Shown one piece after another: positions 57,151-64,000 of a stretch of DNA of 64,000 bases (positions are counted from its first letter, which is position 1; each line of letters begins with the position of its first letter). The notes beneath the pieces were generated by a model. That model was not told the DNA's origin, searched no databases, and worked only from the letters and a program-made list of their open reading frames with translations. The stretch lies in the NCBI RefSeq assembly GCF_004114915.1, contig NZ_CP022219.1:5734501-5798500 (forward strand), written 5' to 3'. The translations under genes and the position numbers were made by a program. The stretch is from Bradyrhizobium guangxiense (GTDB lineage: Bacteria > Pseudomonadota > Alphaproteobacteria > Rhizobiales > Xanthobacteraceae).

Positions 57151-57957
57151 CTATCGTCCCGTATCGCCCTTGCCGGCGAGCACGCGGTCGAGCCCGTAGA
57201 AGCGGTCGAGCAGAATGAGGGCGGTCATGGTGATTGCGATCACGCAGGCCGAGACCGACGTCACCAGCGGATCGATGTTGTCCTGGATATAAAGGAACAT
57301 GCGCACCGGCAACGTCTCGGTGCCGGGCGCGGCGAGGAAGACGGTCATGGTGAGATCGTCGAAGGACTGGATGAAGGCGAGCGCCCAGCCGCTGATGACG
57401 CCGGGCAAGATCAGCGGCAGCGTCACGCGTCGGAACAGCGTCCAGCCGTTGGCACCGAGCGAGACCGCCGCCATCTCCACCGTGCGGTCCATGCCGGTCG
57501 CCGCCGCCAGCGTCAGCCGCAGCGCGAACGGAAACACGATGATGACATGGGCGATGATCAGCGCGGCGAAGCTGCCGCCGAGGCCGGCCGAGGTGAAGAA
57601 GCGCAGGAAGGCGATGCCGAGCACGACATGCGGGATCATCAGCGGCGACAGGAACAGCGCCGCCAGCGCATCACGGCCGCGAAAGCGGTAGCGCGCGATC
57701 GCCAGCGCCGCCGGCACCGCGAACAGGAGCGCCACGAGCGAGGACAGCGCGCCGAGGCCGAGACTGACCCAGAACGCGTGGATGAATTCGGGATAGTTCG
57801 CGATGGTCTTGAACCAGCGCAGCGAGAAGCCGTTGGTCGGCAGCGACAGAAAACCTTCGGGCGTGAAGGCGACGAGGCAGACCACCAGGATCGGCGCCAC
57901 CATCACGATGACGAAGATGGTGTGAAAGATCAGCGCGAGCGGACCGTTCTGCCTCAT
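57151..57957 (-). CDS. PotC-like ABC transporter permease
   Basis: A 268-residue permease with about six membrane segments and the EAA-like motif MAAVSLGANGWTLFRRVTLPLILPGVISGWALAFIQSFDDLTM. Works with the PotB-like permease and the ATPase of the same operon. Start ATG at 57957 overlaps the upstream permease stop by four bases. Confidence 0.92.
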   Translation of the reverse strand: MRQNGPLALIFHTIFVIVMVAPILVVCLVAFTPEGFLSLPTNGFSLRWFKTIANYPEFIHAFWVSLGLGALSSLVALLFAVPAALAIARYRFRGRDALAALFLSPLMIPHVVLGIAFLRFFTSAGLGGSFAALIIAHVIIVFPFALRLTLAAATGMDRTVEMAAVSLGANGWTLFRRVTLPLILPGVISGWALAFIQSFDDLTMTVFLAAPGTETLPVRMFLYIQDNIDPLVTSVSACVIAITMTALILLDRFYGLDRVLAGKGDTGR

Positions 57958-58829
57958 CGGAACACCTCGGCATAGCGCCGCTCGATCAGCGCGTTGCTGC
58001 CAACGACGATCAGCACCAGTGCGACCAGCAGCAGCGTCGCGACCGCGGCCCCGAGCGGCCAGTTCAGGGTGTTGAGGAACTCGTCATAGGCCAGCGTCGC
58101 GGCGACCTTGAGCCGGCGACCGCCGATGATCGCCGGTGTCGCGAAGGCGCTGGCCGAGAGCGAGAACACGATGATGGCGCCCGACAGCACGCCCGGCATG
58201 ATCTGCGGCATGACGATGCGGCGAATGATGGTGACGGGACCCGCACCGAGCGACATCGCGGCATTCTCGATCTGCGGATCAAGGCGCTGCAGCGCCGCCC
58301 ACACCGACAGCACCATGAACGGCATCATCACATGCGCGAGCGCGACCACCATGCCGGTTTCGGTGAACATGAAGGGAATTGGCGAGCGCATCACGCCAAG
58401 CGACATCAGGAGCTTGTTGACGAGACCGTTGTTGCCGCCGAACAGCAACGCCCAGCCGAGCGTCCGCACCACCACGGAGATCAAGAGAGGGCCGAGAATG
58501 ACCAGCAGGAAAAAGCTCTTCCAGCGGCCGCTCATGCGGTTGAGGATGTAGGCTTCGGGCGCGCCGAGCAGAGCCGTGAGCAGCGTGGTCAGGATCGCGA
58601 TCCGAAACGTCCGCCAGAACATCTCGGCGTAATAGGGATCGGTCGCGATCTCGTGCCAGTTCTTGAGGATGAAGACCGGCTCGATTCCCTTGTACTGGCC
58701 CCAATCGTGGAACGACAGCATCACCGTCATCGCCAGCGGAATCAGCAGCACACCGACGAACAGCATCAAGGCGGGCGCGCTCAGCGCCCACGGCGCGCGT
58801 ACGCTGCGCTCCTCGGCGGCCATGCTCAT
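57954..58829 (-). CDS. PotB-like ABC transporter permease
   Basis: A 291-residue permease with about six membrane segments: first at LFVGVLLIPLAMTVMLSFHDWG, and the EAA motif NAAMSLGAGPVTIIRRIVMPQIMPGVLSGAIIVFSLSASAFATPAIIGG. This FATP-AIIG element marks the PotB/AfuB-like first permease of polyamine and opine type importers. It overlaps the ATPase gene by four bases (58826-58829). Confidence 0.92.
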   Translation of the reverse strand: MSMAAEERSVRAPWALSAPALMLFVGVLLIPLAMTVMLSFHDWGQYKGIEPVFILKNWHEIATDPYYAEMFWRTFRIAILTTLLTALLGAPEAYILNRMSGRWKSFFLLVILGPLLISVVVRTLGWALLFGGNNGLVNKLLMSLGVMRSPIPFMFTETGMVVALAHVMMPFMVLSVWAALQRLDPQIENAAMSLGAGPVTIIRRIVMPQIMPGVLSGAIIVFSLSASAFATPAIIGGRRLKVAATLAYDEFLNTLNWPLGAAVATLLLVALVLIVVGSNALIERRYAEVFR

Positions 58830-59866
58830 GCGCCTGCCCTCGCGCGCACGCTCATGTCCTCGGGACGCCAGGTGAGGCGAACCGCGTCGCCTTCGGCCGG
58901 CTGCGCCGTGCCGTCATTCTGGCGGATCACGATCGCCGAGCCGCATTCGCTGTCGCATTGGAACAGCCAGTGATTGCCCTGGAAGATGCGCGTGACGATC
59001 TTTGCGCTGAGCCCTGTATCGCCGAAGCCGATTCTTTCGGGACGAACGCTGACGGTCACGGGACCGCCGAGCCCGGCCGGCGCCGGGGCGCGCCAGGAGC
59101 CCGCCGCCAACTGCGTCGGCGCGACGGTGCGGTCGATCGTTCCGGCAAAGTCGTTGGTCTTGCCGAGGAATTGCGAGACGAAGGCCGAGGCCGGCTTCTC
59201 ATAGGTTTCCTGCGGCGTGCCGATCTGCTCGATCTTGCCCTGGCTCATCACGACGATGCGGTCGGACAGCGACATCGCCTCGTTCTGGTCGTGGGTGACG
59301 AGGATCGTGGTGGTGCCGATGGTGCGCTGGATCTGGCGCAGCTCGATCTGCATCTCCTCGCGCAGCTTGGCGTCGAGGTTCGACAGCGGTTCGTCGAGCA
59401 GCAGCACGCTCGGCTTGATCACCAGCGCGCGCGCCAGCGCCACGCGTTGCTGCTGGCCGCCGGACATACGGCGCGGGTGACGGTCCTCGTAACCGGCAAG
59501 GCCTACCATCGCGAGCGCGGCACGGACGCGCTCGGACCTCTCAGCGCGTGGCACACCGCGCATCTCGAGACCAAAGGCGACGTTCTCCGCCGCGGTCATG
59601 TGCGGAAACAGTGCGTAGCTCTGGAACACGATGCCGAGGCCACGTTTGGCAGGATGGATCGCGGTCAGGTCCTTGCCTTCCAGCCGGATTGCGCCGCGCG
59701 TGGGGTCGAGGAAGCCCGCGATCATCTGCAGTGTCGTGGTCTTGCCGCAGCCGGAGGGGCCGAGGAAGGAGATGAACTCCCCCTTCCCCACCGACAGGCT
59801 GAAGTCGTCGACCACAGTCTGCGCGCCGAACTGTTTTGCGACCCGGTCGAGCTCGAGATAGGCCAT
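58826..59866 (-). CDS. PotA-like ABC transporter ATP-binding protein
   Basis: A 346-residue ATPase: Walker A GPSGCGKTT, Q-loop, signature MSGGQQQR, Walker B VLLLDEPLSNLDAKLRE, H-loop LVTHDQNEAMSL and a TOBE_2 domain at about 260-340. ATG at 59866 (MAYLEL) is preferred over 59881. Drives the importer whose binding protein is encoded 24 bases upstream. Confidence 0.95.
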   Translation of the reverse strand: MAYLELDRVAKQFGAQTVVDDFSLSVGKGEFISFLGPSGCGKTTTLQMIAGFLDPTRGAIRLEGKDLTAIHPAKRGLGIVFQSYALFPHMTAAENVAFGLEMRGVPRAERSERVRAALAMVGLAGYEDRHPRRMSGGQQQRVALARALVIKPSVLLLDEPLSNLDAKLREEMQIELRQIQRTIGTTTILVTHDQNEAMSLSDRIVVMSQGKIEQIGTPQETYEKPASAFVSQFLGKTNDFAGTIDRTVAPTQLAAGSWRAPAPAGLGGPVTVSVRPERIGFGDTGLSAKIVTRIFQGNHWLFQCDSECGSAIVIRQNDGTAQPAEGDAVRLTWRPEDMSVRARAGA

Positions 59867-59890
59867 ACGCTGTCTCCGCAAACGATCAGA

Positions 59891-60925
59891 TCAGCGCTCG
59901 ACCTCGCGATTCCAGCGCTTGGTCCACTCCTCGCGCTTCTCGTTGATGACGGTCCAGTCCGGATTGTAGAGCTTCGCCGCGCGCTCGCCGATCGGCGCCA
60001 TCTTGCCGAGCTCCGGCGGGATCACCAGCGATTTCAGCACCGGGCCGTAGCCGTAATCCTTCAGCATCACGAGCTGGATCTTGGGTTCGAGCAGCATCTT
60101 GACGAAGCTCGCCGCCAGCGGCGAGGCGTTGGGCTTGCTGATCGGACATGCGGTGGTCAGCAGCGTCGCTGCGCCCTCCTTCGGATAGACGAAGTCGACC
60201 GGGAAGCCGGTATTGGCAAAGCTCTGCACGCGGCCGGTGCCCCACACCGCGATGACGGCCTGGCCGGACTGGAACAGCTCGGTCATCTTGCCCGGCGACG
60301 GCTCATAGGCGAGCACGTTCGGATTGATCTGTTCCTTGAAGATCTTGAAGCCGGAATCAACGTTGGTCTCGCCGCCGCTGTTCATCTTCGACAGCATCAC
60401 CAGCGCTTCGAGACCGTAAGTGTTGTTGATCGGCGGAATCACGAGCTGCTTGGCGTACTTCGTGTCCTTCAGATCGTTCCACGAGGTCGGCGGCGCCCAG
60501 CCTTTTTCCTTGAACACCTTGGTGTTGTACATCAGGCCGGTCGCGACGATGCCGATCGCAACGGCGCGATCGTCCTTGAAGCGGGCGGTGTCATAGAGAT
60601 CGGCGGGCAGGCCGTCGAGCTTGCCGCAGAAGCCGAGCTGGATCGCCTGGTACATCGGACCATCATCGACGATCGCGACGTCGATCTGCTGGTTACCTTT
60701 CTGCGCCTGGAGCTTGGCCAGGGTGTCGGTGGAATTGCCGGCGACGTATTCGACCTTGACGCCGTTCTCCTTCTCGAAGCTCGGGATCCCCTCGTCGCGG
60801 ATGGTCTTCTCGAACGAGCCGCCATAGCCGGCGACGTAGAGCGTCTTTTGCTGGGCCGAGGCGACTGAGGGGGCGGCAATCAGCGCTGCGATGCTGACCG
60901 CGGTCAGAAGGCGAAAAGTCTTCAT
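59891..60925 (-). CDS. PotD-like ABC transporter substrate-binding protein
   Basis: A 344-residue periplasmic receptor with signal peptide (MKTFRLLTAVSIAALIAAPSVASAQQ) and the PotD/SBP_bac_8 pattern: VAGYGGSFEKTIRDEGIPSFEKENGVKVEYVAGNSTDTLAKLQAQ, MYNTKVFKEKGWAPPTSWNDL, YPKEGAATLLTTACPISKPNAS. First gene of the nine-gene operon, divergent from the LysR gene. GGAG sits 11 bases before the ATG. Probable ligand is an opine, imino acid or N-substituted amino acid. Confidence 0.93.
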   Translation of the reverse strand: MKTFRLLTAVSIAALIAAPSVASAQQKTLYVAGYGGSFEKTIRDEGIPSFEKENGVKVEYVAGNSTDTLAKLQAQKGNQQIDVAIVDDGPMYQAIQLGFCGKLDGLPADLYDTARFKDDRAVAIGIVATGLMYNTKVFKEKGWAPPTSWNDLKDTKYAKQLVIPPINNTYGLEALVMLSKMNSGGETNVDSGFKIFKEQINPNVLAYEPSPGKMTELFQSGQAVIAVWGTGRVQSFANTGFPVDFVYPKEGAATLLTTACPISKPNASPLAASFVKMLLEPKIQLVMLKDYGYGPVLKSLVIPPELGKMAPIGERAAKLYNPDWTVINEKREEWTKRWNREVER

Positions 60926-61198
60926 GTGGACCGATCTCCATACCGGAATGAGGTGACGTGCCGACAAATCTCCGGCCGAAGCGCCTTCCGCATTTCCTTC
61001 CGCGCAAATCCCTCACCACACAGGGCTCCGGCCCCTGTTCGGCGGAATTTGGCGCGATTTGGAGGTTTGAACCCCTCCAATCTGCCGAAAAAGCGGGCTG
61101 GCTCCAGCTCTGATGAAAAAGATCGCAGACCTATACTTCCATCGTCCAATGAATAATGGCACCCTCTGCATGCCGAAATGTTATGATTGGAGTGCACG

Positions 61199-62119
61199 AT
61201 GGCGCGGATCAATTCGCGGCAGGTGGAAGCCTTCCGCGCGATGATGCTGACCGGCAGCGTCACGGAGGCGGCGAAGCTGATGGCGGTGACGCAGCCTGCG
61301 GCCAGCCGGCTGCTGCGCGACCTCCAGGCGCTCCTGAAAATGGAGCTGTTCGAGCGGCGCGGCACCGGCCTGGTGCCGACCGCGGCGGCGATGGCGCTCT
61401 ATACCGAGGTCGAGCGCTCCTTCGTCGGCCTCGAGCGCATCACCGCAGCGGCCGAGGAAATCCGTGGCCGCCGCACCGGCTCGCTGCGTATCGCTGCGCT
61501 GCCGGCGCTGGCGAACGGCTATCTGCCGCGCCTGGCCGGACACTTCCTGCAGGAACGGCCGAACCTCAACCTCGCGTTCTTCGGCGTGATCTCTCCGATC
61601 GTGGTCGACTGGGTTCTGAACAATCAATGCGACATCGGCTTTGCCGAGGTGCCAATCGCCCATTCCGGCCTGCCGAGCCTGCGACTGCCGGCGCCCGCGC
61701 GCGTCGCGGTGCTGCCCGAAGGTCATCGCCTCGCGGAGAAGGACGTCTTAGAGCCGCGTGACTTCGAAGGCGAGACGTTCATCTCACTGTCGGCGGGATC
61801 ATCCAGCCGGCATCTCGTCGACCAGGTCTTCAACCGCCACGAGGTTCGTCGCGTGCTCAGGGTCGAGACCACGTTGTCGGAAATCATGTGCGGCATGGTG
61901 TCGTCGGGCCTTGGCGTTGCGATCTGCGACCCTTTCACCGCGAGGGAATTCGCCACCCGCGGCGTGGTCGTGCGCCGCTTCCTGCCGCGGATCGATTTCG
62001 AATTCTCCGCGGTCTTTCCGGCGCAGCGCAGTCCGTCTCCGGTGGCACTGGATCTCGTCGAGACCATGCGCAAGGCGCTGGTGGAGTTCGAGGACGACGA
62101 AGCCGGGGTCAGCCGCTGA
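61199..62119 (+). CDS. LysR family regulator
   Basis: A 306-residue LysR regulator with N-terminal winged helix (RINSRQVEAFRAMMLTGSVTEAAKLMAVTQPAASRLLRDLQALLKMELFERRG) and a LysR_substrate domain (GSLRIAALPALANGYLPRLAGHF ... GEMCGMVSSGLGVAICD-like). ATG at 61199 starts the domain. Divergent from the dehydrogenase/importer operon, so it is the probable regulator. It overlaps the convergent amidohydrolase gene by 11 bases. Its ligand is likely the transported compound. Confidence 0.93.
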   Translation: MARINSRQVEAFRAMMLTGSVTEAAKLMAVTQPAASRLLRDLQALLKMELFERRGTGLVPTAAAMALYTEVERSFVGLERITAAAEEIRGRRTGSLRIAALPALANGYLPRLAGHFLQERPNLNLAFFGVISPIVVDWVLNNQCDIGFAEVPIAHSGLPSLRLPAPARVAVLPEGHRLAEKDVLEPRDFEGETFISLSAGSSSRHLVDQVFNRHEVRRVLRVETTLSEIMCGMVSSGLGVAICDPFTAREFATRGVVVRRFLPRIDFEFSAVFPAQRSPSPVALDLVETMRKALVEFEDDEAGVSR

Positions 62120-63482
62120 ACGCGGCCTGTGCCTCCGGCAAATCCCAGATCTTGCCGATCGCAGCCGTCCCGGCCGCGGTGATCGCCGCTTCATCCGCGC
62201 TGAGATAGCGTCCCTCATCGACCAGCACGCGACCATCGACCATGACCTGATCAACATTGGCGCGGTTGGCGAGTGCGATCAGCGCGCGGCGCGGGTCGAA
62301 CAGCGGCTGCAGATGCGGATGGGTCAGATCGACCACGGTGAGATCGGCGGTTGCGCCCGGCTCGATGCGGCCGAGATCCGGCCGCTTGATGACGTCGGCC
62401 GCGACCGCCGTATTAGCCTCGATCAGCTCGGGCGAGTTCGCAACGTCAGGCCGTGCGGAGGTGATCTTGGAGATCAGCGACGCCGCATTGAGCTCGCCGA
62501 GCAAATCCATGTTGTAGCCGTCGGTGCCGACCACGGTGCGGACGCCGTGCGCGGCGAAGCGGCTGAACGCCGCCGTGATGCCGGCTCGCGCGAACACGCG
62601 CGGGCAGTTCAGCACGGTCATGCCGCGCGCGGCCATCAGCCTGAGATCGTCGTCGCTCGAGAACATGCAGTGCGCGGCCATGAGGTCGGGCGCGAGCAGG
62701 CCGAGCCAGTCGAGATATTCTGCCGGCGTGCGACCGCCATAGCGCTTGCCGATGGTCTCGACCTCGGCGCGACTCTGCGCCATGTGCGTGGTGATGGGAA
62801 CGCCGAGCTCGCGCGCCCGCGTGGCGCAGGCCTTCAGGAGATCGGGGCCGCAGGTGTCGGTCGCATGCGGGCTCATGGCGAGGCCGATGCGGCCGTCGCC
62901 ACGATTGTTCCAGCGTTGGTAGAGCGCGTCCCATGTCGCCATGTCGGCGGCACCGTCGTCGCCGGAATAACGGACCACGCCGTCAGCGCCGGCCTTGGCA
63001 TCGGAGGTCGAGAACAGATAGGGCGCGCCGTAGAAGCGGATGCCCATCTGCTCCGCCGCGTCGAACATCTCGGGGATCGAGTTGCGGAATGGCTCCATCA
63101 CCGTGGTGGCGCCGCCCTTGAGGAGCTGGAGGATCCCGAGCCGCGCGATCGCAAGCCGTTCCTCCGCCGACAGAATATCGGCGCCGCGCTTGGTCAGCGG
63201 CAGCAGCACCGTGTAGACGATGCTCTGGTTGTTCTTGCGGCCGTTGCCGTCCTCGGTGTGGCTGCGCGCCACGGCTTCGGAGAAACAGTGATTGTGCAGG
63301 TTCAGAAGGCCCGGCAACACGAAGCGGCCGGGACGGTCGTAGATCTGATCTGCGTTCGGTCTGTCGCGCGTGACCGCGGCGATCTTCCTGCCTTCGACCA
63401 GAACCCAATGGTCGCGCAACACATCCTGCGCGCCGTCTTTCCGTGACAGCACATAGCTGCCGAAGATTGCCGTTGTGCTCAT
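62109..63482 (-). CDS. Metal-dependent amidohydrolase (cytosine deaminase/AtzA type)
   Basis: A 457-residue amidohydrolase-superfamily enzyme. N-terminal HxH in GLLNLHNHC, further ligands in MSPHATDTCGP and ITTHMAQSRAEVE, and Asp in VVGTDGYNMD, with a C-terminal beta element LGRIEPGATADLTVVDL. Likely deaminates or dechlorinates a nitrogen heterocycle or hydrolyses a cyclic amide; the substrate is unknown. ATG at 63482 overlaps the preceding binding-protein gene by four bases; the longer frame to 63659 is a shadow. Confidence 0.9.
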   Translation of the reverse strand: MSTTAIFGSYVLSRKDGAQDVLRDHWVLVEGRKIAAVTRDRPNADQIYDRPGRFVLPGLLNLHNHCFSEAVARSHTEDGNGRKNNQSIVYTVLLPLTKRGADILSAEERLAIARLGILQLLKGGATTVMEPFRNSIPEMFDAAEQMGIRFYGAPYLFSTSDAKAGADGVVRYSGDDGAADMATWDALYQRWNNRGDGRIGLAMSPHATDTCGPDLLKACATRARELGVPITTHMAQSRAEVETIGKRYGGRTPAEYLDWLGLLAPDLMAAHCMFSSDDDLRLMAARGMTVLNCPRVFARAGITAAFSRFAAHGVRTVVGTDGYNMDLLGELNAASLISKITSARPDVANSPELIEANTAVAADVIKRPDLGRIEPGATADLTVVDLTHPHLQPLFDPRRALIALANRANVDQVMVDGRVLVDEGRYLSADEAAITAAGTAAIGKIWDLPEAQAAFSG

Positions 63483-64000
63483 GCGGGGCGTACGTTCCAG
63501 AAGACGGCGGTGCCGTCGAGAATGCCGGTGATGGCTTTGCGATAGGCGGTCGGCTGCTTGTACAGACCGATCGGAATATAGGGGATTTCCTCGAACGCCA
63601 CCGCCTGGATCTCGCGGCAGATGCGCTGCTGCTCGGCGAGCTCGGAGGCCGCCAGCCATTGGCTGCGCAGCGGTCCCATCTTCTCGCTCGCATACCAGCC
63701 GGCGACCTTGCCTTCGCCGCGGATGTTGGTGTTGCCGGCCGGGTTGAGCCAGTCGATGCCCTGCCAGTTGCCGACGGCGGCGCTCCAGCCGCCCTGCCCG
63801 ATCGGGTCCTTCTTCAGCTGGCGCTGCAGCACGACGGCGAAATCGAGCCCGGCATATTCGACGTTCATGCCGGCCTTGCGCAGGCTGTCGACCGCGATCT
63901 CGCCGAGCGGCTTCTGCGCCAGCGAGTTGGTGGGCACGAGCACCACGATCTTCTCTCCGTTGTAGCCGGCAGCTTTGAGAGCGGCGCTGACCTTGTCGTA
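63479..64000 (-). CDS. Peptide/nickel-type ABC substrate-binding protein (5' end outside window)
   Basis: The C-terminal 173 residues of an SBP_bac_5 family protein, open through the window edge at 64000. Features: LVPTNSLAQKPLGEIAVDSLRKAGMNVEYAGLDFAVVLQRQLKKDPIGQGGW and the terminal QRICREIQAVAFEEIPYIPIGLYKQPTAYRKAI typical of dipeptide-type receptors. Coupled to the amidohydrolase (ATGA at 63479-63482), so the importer probably supplies that enzyme's substrate. Confidence 0.88.
   Translation of the reverse strand, partial: YDKVSAALKAAGYNGEKIVVLVPTNSLAQKPLGEIAVDSLRKAGMNVEYAGLDFAVVLQRQLKKDPIGQGGWSAAVGNWQGIDWLNPAGNTNIRGEGKVAGWYASEKMGPLRSQWLAASELAEQQRICREIQAVAFEEIPYIPIGLYKQPTAYRKAITGILDGTAVFWNVRPA

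Noticed and set aside
58958..60868. 636-residue plus-strand frame opposite the ABC importer genes
   Set aside because: Antisense to clear ATPase and binding-protein genes; no motif.
60926..61198. LysR operator (T-N11-A dyad) in the divergent promoter
   Set aside because: Several weak candidates but no dyad better than chance.

Overview
The window is a GC-rich alphaproteobacterial chromosome segment. A contiguous tolQ-tolR-tolA-tolB ... pal-cpoB-tilS-ftsH region, a DUF2852 protein, many SDR/ABC/TRAP catabolic genes and the codon usage all suggest Bradyrhizobium or a close relative (inference; no rRNA or marker search was possible). I saw no tRNA, rRNA, CRISPR array, insertion sequence or prophage. 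Both window edges cut a gene.

Layout. 1-5.6 kb: end of a membrane protein, a GtrB/DPM1-type glycosyltransferase translationally coupled to a methyltransferase, a polytopic membrane protein, a secreted alpha/beta hydrolase and a DUF3052 protein. 5.6-18 kb (minus strand): cell-envelope and housekeeping block tolQRAB, pal, cpoB, tilS, ftsH, with a GGDEF-EAL protein and a FeeM/LuxI-like acyltransferase lying between tolB and pal. 18-23 kb: DUF2231 membrane protein, serine acetyltransferase, acyl-CoA desaturase, DUF2852 protein and a TetR regulator.

23-29.7 kb is an ECF42-type sigma factor locus. The sigma gene overlaps a DGPF/YCII gene, and other YCII, SnoaL-like, SRPBCC and VOC genes lie nearby on the same strand. 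Four transcription units here each carry the same element, TGTCGG-N17-CGTC, 27-56 nt before the start codon. This looks like a complete local sigma regulon and is the strongest finding in the window.

29.7-37.6 kb: GhrA-type reductase, a chemoreceptor, a TetR/glutathione-transferase divergent pair, and a xoxFGJ-like set (PQQ dehydrogenase, cytochrome c, XoxJ-like binding protein). The dehydrogenase has the Asp-x-Asp signature of lanthanide enzymes but lacks the usual vicinal cysteines.

37.6-49 kb: a five-gene hydantoinase/oxoprolinase plus TRAP transporter operon, a sirtuin, an SDR, and a divergent NCS2 purine/uracil permease and DctA dicarboxylate carrier. 49-52.7 kb: ABC-F ATPase, TPR protein and a conserved unknown.

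52.7-64 kb: a nine-gene operon encoding a PotABCD-type importer, a multi-subunit flavin/2Fe-2S amino or imino acid (opine-like) dehydrogenase with two DadA-like subunits, and RidA. It is divergent from a LysR regulator. A metal-dependent amidohydrolase coupled to a peptide-type binding protein follows and runs off the window edge.
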